Assembly (NCBI RefSeq): GCF_001683915.1
Contig: NZ_LXTT01000139.1
Coordinates: forward strand, 20,333-84,332
Origin: Allomuricauda sp. CP2A
GTDB taxonomy: Bacteria; Bacteroidota; Bacteroidia; Flavobacteriales; Flavobacteriaceae
Direction: 5' to 3'
Length of the DNA stretch: 64,000 nucleotides
A program made the position numbers and the translations under genes. Position 1 is the first letter of the stretch. Each line of letters starts with the position of its first letter. The notes below the pieces were generated by a model. The model ran no database searches, was not told where the DNA came from, and saw only the letters and a program-made list of their open reading frames with translations. Shown in pieces: positions 42,837 to 51,592 of this stretch.

Positions 42837-43973
42837 CTACAGCATTCCTTTTGTTGAGGGCAGCACCATTTTCTCAGCATCCCGCTTTACCGCCATTTTA
42901 ATGGATTTGGCAAAGGCCTTGAAAATCGCTTCAATTTTATGGTGCTCATTGGTGCCTTCCGCTTTAATGTTCAAATTGGCTTTGGCACCATCGGTAAAGG
43001 ATTTAAAGAAGTGCAAAAACATCTCGGTGGGCATGTCTCCCACTTTTTCCCGTTTGAAATCTGCATCCCAAACCAGCCAGTTTCGCCCTCCAAAATCAAT
43101 GGCGACCTGCGCCAAACAGTCATCCATCGGTAGACAAAATCCGTAGCGTTCTATGCCAAGCTTGTTTCCGAGCGCTTTTGAGAACACTTCGCCCAACGCA
43201 ATGGCTGTATCCTCAATCGTATGGTGCTCATCCACTTCCAAATCACCGTCCACTTTTATTTCCAAATCCATTTGACCGTGACGTGCCAATTGGTCCAACA
43301 TGTGGTCAAAAAAAGCCAGACCAGTTTGTATGTCGCTCTTGCCGGCTCCATCCAAATTCAACTTGATCTGGATATCCGTTTCATTGGTCTTTCTGGAAAT
43401 TTCCGCGATGCGGTTCTCTAACTTCAAAAACTCATAGATCTTTTCCCAATCGTTGCTTTCCAAAGCGATGTATTCATCCAATTCGTCACGCTTCACAGTG
43501 ATTTCCCCTGTTCCCAAATGGGTTTCATCATTGATGAAAATGCCTTTGGCACCCAAATTTTTGGCCAGTTCCATATCCGTCAACCGATCACCGAGCACAA
43601 AGGAATTTTTTAGGTCATATTCTTCAGAAAAATAAGAAGTGAGCATACCGGTTCCTGGTTTTCGGGTATCGGCATTGTCCTTTGGAAATGTTCGATCAAT
43701 AAAAACCTGATCAAATACAATCCCTTCGTTTTCAAAAGATTTTAAGATAAAATTCTGCACCGGCCAAAAGGTTTCCTCTGGAAAAATGTCGGTGCCCAAC
43801 CCATCTTGATTGGTCACCATTGCCAATTCATAATCCAGTTCTTTGGCTATTTTCCCCAAATAGGTAAACACTTTTGGGTAAAATGATATCTTCTCAAAAG
43901 CATCAATCTGCTCGTCTGCGGTTTCCTTGATGATGGTCCCATCGCGATCAATAAATAGTACTTTCTTGCCCAT
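42837..43973 (-). CDS. hisB: Bifunctional histidinol-phosphatase/imidazoleglycerol-phosphate dehydratase (HisB)
   Basis: A 378-residue fusion catalysing two steps of histidine synthesis. The N-terminal HAD phosphatase (1-165) has [11 protein letters not shown], with Asp9 as nucleophile and Asp11 as acid/base. The C-terminal dehydratase (about 185-378) shows the manganese-binding histidine clusters [16 protein letters not shown] and [16 protein letters not shown]. Its start overlaps the hisC stop by one base (TAATG). The fused arrangement is usual in Bacteroidota and gammaproteobacteria. Confidence 0.97.
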   Translation of the reverse strand: MGKKVLFIDRDGTIIKETADEQIDAFEKISFYPKVFTYLGKIAKELDYELAMVTNQDGLGTDIFPEETFWPVQNFILKSFENEGIVFDQVFIDRTFPKDNADTRKPGTGMLTSYFSEEYDLKNSFVLGDRLTDMELAKNLGAKGIFINDETHLGTGEITVKRDELDEYIALESNDWEKIYEFLKLENRIAEISRKTNETDIQIKLNLDGAGKSDIQTGLAFFDHMLDQLARHGQMDLEIKVDGDLEVDEHHTIEDTAIALGEVFSKALGNKLGIERYGFCLPMDDCLAQVAIDFGGRNWLVWDADFKREKVGDMPTEMFLHFFKSFTDGAKANLNIKAEGTNEHHKIEAIFKAFAKSIKMAVKRDAEKMVLPSTKGML

Positions 43974-45022
43974 TATCCCAATTGTTTTAAAATGGCTATC
44001 AATTTTTTGTTCTCATCTGGTGTTCCCACGGTGAACCGGAGGGTGTTTTCACATAACGGCTGTGTGCTCCGGTTCCGAACCACTACCCCTTTTTCCAATA
44101 ATTCTTGATATCGCTGGTCGGCATTATCTACTTTGACCAGCACAAAATTGGCATCGGTGGGATAAATTTCTTGCACAAATCCTACTCCTTTTAGTGCCTC
44201 AATCAATGCTCCCCGTTCCAGTAAAATCTGTTTCACCTCTTTTTCAACGGCATCTTGATTCAACACTCGTTTCAAGGCCTGTTGCTGTGTAAGCTGATTG
44301 ACATTGTAGGGAGGCTTGATTTTGTTCAGAACAGCAATGATTTCTTCTGATGCATAACAAATCCCCAATCGAATCCCTGCCATACCGTAAGCTTTGGACA
44401 GGGTTTGTGTGACAATGAGATTGGGATATTTTTCCAATTGGGAAAGCCAACTCTTCTGTTCCGAAAAATCAATATAGGCCTCATCAATTACCACCAAACC
44501 TTGAAAATTTTCCAATAGTTCTTGTACTTTTTCTCTGGAGAATGCATTCCCAGTTGGATTGTTGGGCGAGCAGATGAACAATAACTTGCTGTTTTCATCA
44601 ACTGCCTTTAAAATTTCAGAAACATTGGGCTCAAAATCAACCGTCAACAACACCTCCCTATTTTCCACCGCATTGATACCCACCAAAACTTTGTACATGC
44701 CATACGTTGGCGGTAGGGTGATGATATTATCTTGATTGGGTTCACAAAAAGCGCGGAAAATGAGGTCCAAAACTTCATCGCTGCCATTGCCGAGCAGCAT
44801 ATTGGTTTCTGAAACCCCTTTCTGTTCTGCCAAAAGTGATTTTAAGCTACGCTGATACGGGTCAGGATAGCGATTCATTCCATTCTCAAATGGATTTTCG
44901 TTGGCATCCAAAAAAATCATTTCAGAACCGTCCGAGACATATTCGTCCCGGGCGGAGGAATAGGGTTGTATGTTTTTCACATTTTCCCTGATCAAAGATG
45001 TTATGTTGAATATTTTATTCAT
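43973..45022 (-). CDS. hisC: Histidinol-phosphate aminotransferase (HisC)
   Basis: A 349-residue fold-type I PLP aminotransferase. The PLP lysine is in [20 protein letters not shown]; the phosphate-contacting region is [19 protein letters not shown], and the cofactor ring loop is [14 protein letters not shown]. The terminal Arg of [12 protein letters not shown] binds the substrate carboxylate. A repeat of subfamily B fills the 59-bp space between it and hisD upstream. Full length. Confidence 0.96.
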   Translation of the reverse strand: MNKIFNITSLIRENVKNIQPYSSARDEYVSDGSEMIFLDANENPFENGMNRYPDPYQRSLKSLLAEQKGVSETNMLLGNGSDEVLDLIFRAFCEPNQDNIITLPPTYGMYKVLVGINAVENREVLLTVDFEPNVSEILKAVDENSKLLFICSPNNPTGNAFSREKVQELLENFQGLVVIDEAYIDFSEQKSWLSQLEKYPNLIVTQTLSKAYGMAGIRLGICYASEEIIAVLNKIKPPYNVNQLTQQQALKRVLNQDAVEKEVKQILLERGALIEALKGVGFVQEIYPTDANFVLVKVDNADQRYQELLEKGVVVRNRSTQPLCENTLRFTVGTPDENKKLIAILKQLG

Positions 45023-45032
45023 TTTTATGGGT

Positions 45033-45078
45033 CTCGACTTTAGTTTATCCTGAGCAAAGTCGAAGGGCTCAACCTGAC
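45033..45078. repeat. Palindromic repeat, subfamily B, between hisD and hisC
   Basis: TCGACTTT (45034-45041) and AAAGTCGA (45056-45063) form an 8-bp stem. The 23-mer at 45033-45055 is the exact inverse of 30352-30374. In the transcript the hairpin falls directly before the hisC start. Confidence 0.85.
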
Positions 45079-45081
45079 ACT

Positions 45082-46371
45082 TTAATTCGTTTCTAAACTT
45101 TTCAATCGAAGGGTTACTGCATTCTTATGGGCCTGCAAGCCTTCGGCTTCGGCCATCAACTCAATGGCATTTCCAATTTGACCCATGCCTTCTTCGGATA
45201 TTTTCTGAAAAGTCATGCTCTTCATAAAACTATCAAGGTTTACCCCGCTGTACTGCTTGGCATACCCATTTGTTGGTAACGTATGATTGGTACCCGAAGC
45301 ATAGTCCCCAGCACTTTCCGGAGTGTAATTTCCGATAAATACCGAACCTGCATTTTGAATAGTATCGATATAGAAATCTTCATTTTCCACACAAACAATA
45401 AAATGCTCAGGGCCATATTCGTTGATCAAGTCCATGGCGGTTTCGTCATTCTCAACCAAAATCAATTTGCTGTTGGCGATGGACTTTTCTGCGATTTCTT
45501 GCCGAGGCAAAGCTTTAATTTGTTCTTCAATTTCTTTTTCCACAGCATTAATCAAACTCTCCGAAGTGGACACCAGAATTACCTGGCTATCCACGCCGTG
45601 TTCTGCCTGACTCAACAAATCCGAAGCCACAAAAGCGGGGTTTGCAGTATCATCGGCCACAACCAGAAGCTCACTTGGTCCCGCAGGCATATCGATGGCG
45701 ACATTGTGCTTGGTAGCCAATTGTTTCGCCACAGTGACATATTGATTTCCCGGTCCAAATATTTTGTACACTTTGGGAATGGATTCCGTGCCAAAGGTCA
45801 TCCCGGCAATGGCCTGAATCCCCCCTACTTTAAAAATTTGCGTCACGCCACATAGCTGCGCCGTATACAAAATTGTGGGATTGACCTCTCCATCTTTATT
45901 GGGTGGCGTGCACAGCACAATTTCTTCACATCCTGCAATTTTGGCGGGTACGGCCAACATCAATATAGTGGAAAATAAAGGTGCTGTTCCGCCAGGAATG
46001 TACAAACCCACCTTTTGAATGGGGCGTTTTTCTTGCCAGCATTGTACACCGGGCATGGTTTCTACTTCTACCTTTTTGGTTTTTTGGACGGCATGGAACG
46101 TTTCAATATTCCCCTTTGCCAAAGCAATGGCTTGTTTCAACTCAGGAGACACTTTTTTTGATGCCTCCTCAATTTCCAAATCCGTTACCAAAAGAGAATC
46201 CAATGTGGCACCATCAAATTTTTGGGTGTACTTTTTTATGGCTGCATCACCTTTCGCCCTGACATTATCGAAAACATCATTCACAGTAGCTTCAATATCC
46301 CCAACCGTTTGGGTGGGGCGTTGAAGCAATTGCAGCCAGTCTTTTCTATCTGGATTACTGATTTTATTCAT
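45082..46371 (-). CDS. hisD: Histidinol dehydrogenase (HisD)
   Basis: A 429-residue zinc enzyme that oxidises histidinol to histidine in two NAD-dependent steps. Diagnostic blocks are QKVGLYIPGGTAPLFSTILM, IDMPAGPSELLVVADDTANP and SQAEHGVDSQVILVS (zinc Gln/His), with the C-terminal NHTLPTNGYAKQYSGVNLDS that completes the site. Its start overlaps the GNAT gene stop by 8 bp. Confidence 0.97.
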   Translation of the reverse strand: MNKISNPDRKDWLQLLQRPTQTVGDIEATVNDVFDNVRAKGDAAIKKYTQKFDGATLDSLLVTDLEIEEASKKVSPELKQAIALAKGNIETFHAVQKTKKVEVETMPGVQCWQEKRPIQKVGLYIPGGTAPLFSTILMLAVPAKIAGCEEIVLCTPPNKDGEVNPTILYTAQLCGVTQIFKVGGIQAIAGMTFGTESIPKVYKIFGPGNQYVTVAKQLATKHNVAIDMPAGPSELLVVADDTANPAFVASDLLSQAEHGVDSQVILVSTSESLINAVEKEIEEQIKALPRQEIAEKSIANSKLILVENDETAMDLINEYGPEHFIVCVENEDFYIDTIQNAGSVFIGNYTPESAGDYASGTNHTLPTNGYAKQYSGVNLDSFMKSMTFQKISEEGMGQIGNAIELMAEAEGLQAHKNAVTLRLKSLETN

Positions 46372-46804
46372 CCCTTAATCTTTTGATCATGTGATAGCCC
46401 AATGGTACATAACCGTGACTTTCCCAGAATTTTTTCCCTCTCGCGTTCTTCGCATAACAGTTTACTTCTGCCGTTTCACAACCAATTTCGTTGGCATAAT
46501 TGACCAAAAAATCCATCATGAGTTTTCCAATACCCTTTCCTTGGTAATTGGGCGATATGATCACATTGTCCGGCTCCAGATGCTTGCCCGCATAGAGTTT
46601 GTTGAGTACCCAAACCCCACAGATTCCGATCAGCTGCTCGCCATCATACACTCCAATACATTTATAGCCCATGGGAATCATTTCGGTCAACCGATTTTCC
46701 AAAACTTCCATTGAAATCCGTTCCCCATTGAGCATATATGCCAATGGTAAAATACTTTTCAAGTTTTCAATGGGAATCCATGTCATGGTAAATTGCGTTT
46801 CCAT
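46364..46804 (-). CDS. GNAT family N-acetyltransferase within the his operon (second)
   Basis: From ATG 46804 (METQFTMTWIPIENLKSIL) this is 146 residues. The acetyl-CoA loop is SPNYQGKGIGKLMMDFLVNY, and the fold ends with ENARGKKFWESHGYVPLGYH-like features (AKNARGKKFWESHGYVPLG). An upstream start at 46834 would overlap hisG; the chosen one leaves a 10-bp gap. Substrate unknown. It is a different subfamily from the GNAT between hisH and hisA. Confidence 0.87.
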   Translation of the reverse strand: METQFTMTWIPIENLKSILPLAYMLNGERISMEVLENRLTEMIPMGYKCIGVYDGEQLIGICGVWVLNKLYAGKHLEPDNVIISPNYQGKGIGKLMMDFLVNYANEIGCETAEVNCYAKNARGKKFWESHGYVPLGYHMIKRLRDE

Positions 46805-46814
46805 ATCACAACTA

Positions 46815-47672
46815 TTACATAACCATTTTTTCAATAGGACAAACCAAAATACCTTCAGCTCCGGCTTGTTTCAGTTCATCGATGACCTCCCAGAAAGTAT
46901 CCCGTGTAATGACAGAATGCACGGAGCTCCAACCTTCCTCTGCCAAGGGCAATACCGTGGGGCTGCGCATTCCGGGAAGAATGGAAATGATTTGGTCCAG
47001 TTTGTCGTTTGGAGCATTCAGTAGCACGTACTTGTTCTGTCTGGCTTGCAACACGGACTTGATCCGGAACTGCATCTTTTTCAGGATTTCCTTTCGTTCT
47101 TCCGAAATTTTCGGGGAAACGGCCAGCACGGCTTCACTTTTTAAAATAACCTCTACTTCTTTCAAGTTATTTTTGAACAGGGTGCTTCCACTGGAAACTA
47201 TATCACAGATGCCATCTGCCAAACCAATATTGGGAGCAATCTCCACCGAACCGGTAATAATGTGCAAATCTGCTGTCACCCCTTTTGATTTTAAATACTC
47301 AATGACGGTGTTGGGGTATGAGGTGGCTATTTTTTTGCCTTCAAAATCCTTTACAGAATTGTATTTCACCGTCTTTGGAACCGCCAAGGAAACCTTGCAT
47401 TTTGAAAAGTTGAGTTTCTCGGCTATGGAAATGTCCTTTCCCTTTTCCACCAATACGTTCTCGCCGATAATGGCAATGTCCACCACCCCATCCCTAAGGT
47501 ATTGGGGGATATCCCCGTTCCTTAAATAAAATACTTCCAAAGGAAAATTTCGGGAAGTAGCCTTTAATTGGTCTTTACCATTATCAATGGAAATTCCACA
47601 GTCTTTTAAAATAGCAAGGGAATCCTCGTTTAAACGCCCGCTTTTTTGAACTGCAATCCTAATTTTTGTCAT
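46815..47672 (-). CDS. hisG: ATP phosphoribosyltransferase, long form (HisG)
   Basis: A 285-residue first enzyme of histidine synthesis, joining ATP and PRPP. Diagnostic blocks are RIAVQKSGRLNEDSLAIL, GDIPQYLRDGVVDIAIIGEN and the PRPP loop IGLADGICDIVSSGSTLFKN. The extra C-terminal domain (about 210-285, with SPTVLPLAEEGWSSVHSVIT) is the ACT-like regulatory domain of long-form HisG that binds histidine, so the enzyme is feedback inhibited directly. It follows an attenuator 38 bp upstream, giving a second layer of control. Confidence 0.97.
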   Translation of the reverse strand: MTKIRIAVQKSGRLNEDSLAILKDCGISIDNGKDQLKATSRNFPLEVFYLRNGDIPQYLRDGVVDIAIIGENVLVEKGKDISIAEKLNFSKCKVSLAVPKTVKYNSVKDFEGKKIATSYPNTVIEYLKSKGVTADLHIITGSVEIAPNIGLADGICDIVSSGSTLFKNNLKEVEVILKSEAVLAVSPKISEERKEILKKMQFRIKSVLQARQNKYVLLNAPNDKLDQIISILPGMRSPTVLPLAEEGWSSVHSVITRDTFWEVIDELKQAGAEGILVCPIEKMVM

Positions 47673-47709
47673 TTTTCAATCGTTTTGTCTGAAAAAACCA
47701 AAGGGATAC

Positions 47710-47743
47710 AAAAAATAAACCCGTTTGATTTCTCAAACGGGTT
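47710..47743 (-). terminator. his operon attenuator terminator
   Basis: AACCCGTTTG (47734-47743 on the minus strand) pairs with CAAACGGGTT (47718-47727) around a 6-base loop, followed by TATTTTTTG. It lies 38 bp before the hisG start, inside the leader. The 5' arm overlaps CGTTTGAG (47732-47739), which can pair instead with CTCAAGCG (47780-47787) near the end of the leader peptide ORF, using one G-U pair. Confidence 0.9.
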
Positions 47744-47773
47744 AGAATATATTTTAAAAACAACAATACATTT

Positions 47774-47827
47774 CTATCTCGCTTGAGGGCAAGTATAAAA
47801 ATGGTGATGTGTGTTTTTGTTTCTCAT
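47774..47827 (-). CDS. hisL: His operon leader peptide, 17 aa with three tandem His codons
   Basis: ATG at 47827 opens MRNKNTHHHFYTCPQAR then TAG. The three consecutive codons CAT CAC CAT are His. If charged His-tRNA is scarce, a ribosome stalls there and leaves CTCAAGCG (about 13 bases downstream) free to pair with CGTTTGAG of the terminator arm, letting transcription reach hisG. If His is plentiful the ribosome moves to the stop, covers that arm and the terminator forms. This reproduces classical attenuation. No protein function is expected for the peptide itself. Very short, but the codon content, position and alternative pairing agree. Confidence 0.85.
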   Translation of the reverse strand: MRNKNTHHHFYTCPQAR

Positions 47828-47834
47828 TTCGATT

Positions 47835-47842
47835 CAAAAGTA
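47835..47842 (-). promoter_or_regulatory. -7 box TACTTTTG of the his operon
   Basis: Perfect TANNTTTG on the minus strand with TTTTTTG 16 bases upstream. The expected transcription start is about 47828-47830, so the leader peptide ATG would be at or near the 5' end of the RNA. Confidence 0.6.
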
Positions 47843-47872
47843 GGATATATTTTTATATCAAAAAAGAGAAAA

Positions 47873-48688
47873 TTAGTTATTTCCCAAAATTAATGGTAAT
47901 CCATCATCACCGGAGCCCACCACAACCACTTTGGCATTTGGGGATTCCGCAAGTTTTAGGGTTGCATCTATTCCTTTGTCCTGAAGAATTTTATCGGTAA
48001 GTGAGGCGCTGAGTATTCGGTTGGCATCTGCCTTACCTTGGGCTTCAATTCGAACCTTTTCAGCTTCTTTCGAAGCTGTTACCAATCGAAACTCATACTC
48101 CAACGATTCTTGCTCTTGCCTTAACTTACGTTCAATGGCATCTTTTATGGTAGGTGGCAAAGTTACATCCCTAACCAGTACCTCATTTAACTGGACGTAT
48201 TGGTCAGCAACAATTTTTTGGGTTTCCTCAAATATTTCTTGCTGAATGGCATCCCGTTTACTGGAATACAACTGTTCAGGGGTATACCGCCCAACTACAC
48301 TACGTGCAGCAGAACGGATAGCTGGAAGCAATACACGTTCAATATATTGCTCACTTTTTTCTTGGTGCAATTTTCCAAGCTCATTGTAATCGGGTTGAAA
48401 CCAAACAGAGGCTTCCAATTTAATATCCAATCCGTTGGATGAGAGTACATTCATTTTTTCCAACCTTTCCTGTTGGCGAACCTCATAAATGTATACTCGG
48501 TTCCAAGGGGCCACCAAATGGAATCCCTCTCCCAAAGGTGGTTCGTCGGTAACGACACCTCCACCGAAATATTTATACAAAACGCCGGCTTCCCCGGAAC
48601 CAATGGAAACGGTTGACCTCGACATAAATATGATGAGAATGATGATGCCCACAATGGCAGGCAGTGCAATTTTTGGTAATCTGTCCAT
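47873..48688 (-). CDS. Prohibitin/SPFH family protein
   Basis: A 271-residue SPFH protein. One N-terminal membrane helix (ALPAIVGIIILIIFM) is followed by the SPFH domain (VSIGSGEAGVLYKYFGGGVV, VVGRYTPEQLYSSKRDAIQQ) and a coiled coil (about 180-235, RKLRQEQESLEYEFRL). Family members form large ring assemblies at membranes and control proteases such as FtsH or membrane domains. It is 9 bp downstream of the vWA membrane protein gene, so they share a transcript, and its stop is 31 bp from the his -7 box. Confidence 0.9.
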   Translation of the reverse strand: MDRLPKIALPAIVGIIILIIFMSRSTVSIGSGEAGVLYKYFGGGVVTDEPPLGEGFHLVAPWNRVYIYEVRQQERLEKMNVLSSNGLDIKLEASVWFQPDYNELGKLHQEKSEQYIERVLLPAIRSAARSVVGRYTPEQLYSSKRDAIQQEIFEETQKIVADQYVQLNEVLVRDVTLPPTIKDAIERKLRQEQESLEYEFRLVTASKEAEKVRIEAQGKADANRILSASLTDKILQDKGIDATLKLAESPNAKVVVVGSGDDGLPLILGNN

Positions 48689-48697
48689 ATATTTAAT

Positions 48698-50731
48698 TTA
48701 TATTAATCCATTATACTTTCTGATGAACCATTCCAAGGCAAGAGCTAGGATAATCAATCCCAATAAAATACGGAAATCTATTAAAGATACAACATTTTGA
48801 CGGCTCTTTTGAACCGGGAGATAGCGTTGTGAGGTTGATAGATCATTAATCAACTCATCCAAACGGTCCGGGTAATATAGTTTTCCGCTTGTTTTCCCGG
48901 CCAACCGTTGCAACTTGTCATAATTGGAAGAGATGAGCTGCTTTTCCGGATTAAAGTCCAAAATCTTGAATGTACTGGAACGTTTCAAATTTTCGCCTTC
49001 AACGGTAACGGTAAACTGATACGCTCCCGCCTCCAAATCGCTTAGGTCCACTTCATAGAAATTTCCCTTGAGCAACATGGGGGATTCGCGATTAAAATCG
49101 TTATTTTTTCCTTGGATGGCAATGGTGATGTTGGCACTGGAATCAAATTGATAGCTTTCATCAAAATAGGATGCCCTAATTCGGGCCATGCTTGCATTGT
49201 CGTAGACCAGTTCAAAATCCAATTCCAATCGACTTCGTTGTTCGCTACTGCCCAAGTACACCATAAGATTGCCCATGAGCTCATCAAAATTACTGAAATT
49301 TTGGGTGTTGCGATACGTTTGGGCACGCCATCTCCAGATATTCTCCCCAAACAGAACGGCCTCCCGTTGTTTTCCTTCTGCAAGTACAGCAAACAAAGGT
49401 TGGTCCAAATCCACTCCCTTGATTTGTTGAAACAATAGGATTTCCCCACTCTTTTGAAGGTTGATGCCGCCCAAATTTCCTTTTAATGGCGGAAAATTAT
49501 CCACATTAAAGTTCCCAAGACCAAACACCCCAAAAGTATTGTTGAGCACGGGGAGGATATCCTCGGACTGATTGATGTTCTCCTTGACAAAACTTTGCTG
49601 AACCCGATTTAAAAAGTTCCAATCCGTTTTTGCGCCAGTGATGGTAAAAATGCTTTTTCCAGATGTTGTGACGTAGTCATAAATGCCCCTAAAATTTCGG
49701 TTGGGCTGGTAGAGAATCAAAATATCGGCATCCTCGGCCACTGTAATTGCAGTAGTTGGCTTTACAATACTTACCGAACGCTGTTCATTGGCCTCAATGG
49801 ACTTTTTCAATGCACCAATATCAGGATGTAAGATATCAGAAACGATGACCACGTTGGTTTTTTCATCGATGACCTCAATGGCGGTTTCCTTACTGTTGTT
49901 GAATTGGTTTTTTTCATTTTCAAGGGCTTCCACCTCAATTTTTAGGGTCTTTACCCCCACACTCTTGGCTTCAATAAGGGTATTGAGGGTCTGGCTGTTT
50001 TTTGAAGCATCAAAATTGACACGTTGTTGGTGCACTCGATTTCCATCCAAAAAAATGGATACGGTTTTTGAAACAGGACGGGAACCTCGATACAAAATCG
50101 TCGCCTCTACGGGAAACTGGTTCCGAAGGAAGGCATAGGTATTGGTATTGACCAATCCCACGGAAATGTCCTCATACGCCGTGGTGTCCCCTACCACAAC
50201 TGGGTTCACGGATAAATTGGCTCCCAGGTTTATGAATTCGTAATCCCGGCCCAAAGTCTGGTTGCCATCGGATATCAACACTACGGCGTTCGTGCCATTT
50301 ACAAAAATCTCATGTGCTGTGGAAAGGGCGTTGGAAATGTCTGTGTTGTTTTTATTGAATTGGAGCGAATCGGTGGCTTGCAGATTCGTTCCAAACGCAT
50401 ATTGATGAATGGAAAAGCGTTCATTTAATTCGACATTGGCTTTAAGTTGGTCCACCACCTGTTGAACTGGTGTTTCGGATTGGGCTTCCAACATGGATGA
50501 AGAATCGTCCACCAAAACAATGAGGTTGGCTTTTTCCAAGAAGTAATCCCGATCGATGAATTTGGGATTGATCAACAGCAAAAAGGCACAGAACAAGGTA
50601 ATGAACCGCAGTGCGGCCAAAACAATTTTCAGGGAACCCTTTCGGGGATTTTTATAGAAATATTGATAAAAAACTAGGGTAAGCGCGGTAATCGCTGCAA
50701 GAACAATAAGGAGTACCGTGCGTAAATCCAT
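48698..50731 (-). CDS. vWA-domain membrane protein, 677 aa
   Basis: A large inner-membrane protein. Two N-terminal helices (TVLLIVLAAITALTLVFYQY and IVLAALRFITLFCAFLLLIN) lead into a vWA domain with intact MIDAS (LIVLVDDSSSMLEAQ) and LISDGNQTLG. Beta-rich repeats follow (about 210-620), and a final hydrophobic helix (LIDFRILLGLIILALALEWF) anchors the C-terminus, so most of the protein faces the periplasm. This layout is common in Bacteroidota, often near BatA/BatB-type genes, and a role in envelope stress or complex assembly is suspected. It lies between fabG (6 bp away) and a prohibitin gene. Confidence 0.83.
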   Translation of the reverse strand: MDLRTVLLIVLAAITALTLVFYQYFYKNPRKGSLKIVLAALRFITLFCAFLLLINPKFIDRDYFLEKANLIVLVDDSSSMLEAQSETPVQQVVDQLKANVELNERFSIHQYAFGTNLQATDSLQFNKNNTDISNALSTAHEIFVNGTNAVVLISDGNQTLGRDYEFINLGANLSVNPVVVGDTTAYEDISVGLVNTNTYAFLRNQFPVEATILYRGSRPVSKTVSIFLDGNRVHQQRVNFDASKNSQTLNTLIEAKSVGVKTLKIEVEALENEKNQFNNSKETAIEVIDEKTNVVIVSDILHPDIGALKKSIEANEQRSVSIVKPTTAITVAEDADILILYQPNRNFRGIYDYVTTSGKSIFTITGAKTDWNFLNRVQQSFVKENINQSEDILPVLNNTFGVFGLGNFNVDNFPPLKGNLGGINLQKSGEILLFQQIKGVDLDQPLFAVLAEGKQREAVLFGENIWRWRAQTYRNTQNFSNFDELMGNLMVYLGSSEQRSRLELDFELVYDNASMARIRASYFDESYQFDSSANITIAIQGKNNDFNRESPMLLKGNFYEVDLSDLEAGAYQFTVTVEGENLKRSSTFKILDFNPEKQLISSNYDKLQRLAGKTSGKLYYPDRLDELINDLSTSQRYLPVQKSRQNVVSLIDFRILLGLIILALALEWFIRKYNGLI

Positions 50732-50737
50732 TCAATA

Positions 50738-51487
50738 CTATGTTAACATGCCACCGTCCACGTTGAGCACTTGCCCGGTAACATAATCCGATAAGTCCGA
50801 AGCCAAATACAAACACGCATTGGCCACATCTTCAGGGCTTCCACCTCTTTTTAATGGAATGGCATCCCGCCAACCCTGTACGGTCTTTTCATCCAATTTA
50901 TCGGTCATCTCGGTTTCAATGAAGCCCGGAGCGATAGCGTTGCAACGAATATTACGTGAACCCAATTCCAAAGCCACGGATTTGGTAAATCCGATCATTC
51001 CCGCTTTGGAAGCCGCATAGTTGGTCTGTCCGGCATTTCCTTTCACACCAACAACACTGCTCATATTGATGATGGACCCTTTTCGCTGCTTCAACATGGT
51101 ACGCTGCACAGCTTTGGTCATGTTAAAGACGGATTTCAGGTTGATTTCAATCACCTTGTCAAAATCCTCTTCGCCCATTCGCATCAACAGGTTATCCTTG
51201 GTGATGCCTGCATTATTGATCAGCACATCGATTCGTCCATCAAAATCCTCCAAAACTTGGGCAACCAAGGTTTCGGCTTCTGCAAAACTGGCCGCATTGC
51301 TTTTGTAGGCCTTGGCGGTAACGCCCATTTCCGTGAGTTCTTTTTCCAACTCCAAAGCAGGTGCTTCACTGGAACTATAGGTAAACGCTACATTGGCGCC
51401 GTGTTTTGCGAAAACTTGGGCTATTCCCTTTCCAATTCCCCTACTTGCTCCCGTTATGATTACGTTTTTGCCTTCCAAAAGTTTCAT
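50738..51487 (-). CDS. fabG: 3-oxoacyl-[acyl-carrier-protein] reductase (FabG)
   Basis: A 249-residue short-chain dehydrogenase that reduces beta-ketoacyl-ACP with NADPH in fatty-acid elongation. NADPH-binding TGASRGIGKG, NNAG at the core, and the Ser-Tyr-Lys triad (NMSSVVGVKG and TNYAASKAGM) are present; the C-terminus TGQVLNVDGGMLT is classical. The longer frame from 51517 starts inside the predicted -7 box TATATTTG (51515-51522), so ATG 51487 is preferred. Confidence 0.94.
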   Translation of the reverse strand: MKLLEGKNVIITGASRGIGKGIAQVFAKHGANVAFTYSSSEAPALELEKELTEMGVTAKAYKSNAASFAEAETLVAQVLEDFDGRIDVLINNAGITKDNLLMRMGEEDFDKVIEINLKSVFNMTKAVQRTMLKQRKGSIINMSSVVGVKGNAGQTNYAASKAGMIGFTKSVALELGSRNIRCNAIAPGFIETEMTDKLDEKTVQGWRDAIPLKRGGSPEDVANACLYLASDLSDYVTGQVLNVDGGMLT

Positions 51488-51514
51488 GATAATCGTGTTT
51501 GAATGGTTATCAAC

Positions 51515-51522
51515 CAAATATA
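51515..51522 (-). promoter_or_regulatory. -7 box TATATTTG of fabG
   Basis: Perfect TANNTTTG on the minus strand; transcription would start near 51509, 20 bp before the ATG. Confidence 0.6.
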
Positions 51523-51544
51523 GTTGTTGTTTTATGTTTTTAAA

Positions 51545-51572
51545 GAAAAAAATCCCGCATAAAACGGGATTT
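51545..51572 (-). terminator. Terminator after sucD
   Basis: AAATCCCG and CGGGATTT flank TTTTATG on the minus strand, followed by a T-rich run. It lies 21 bp after the sucD stop and separates sucD from fabG. Confidence 0.85.
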
Positions 51573-51592
51573 AGAATAGTTTTAACGGTTGG

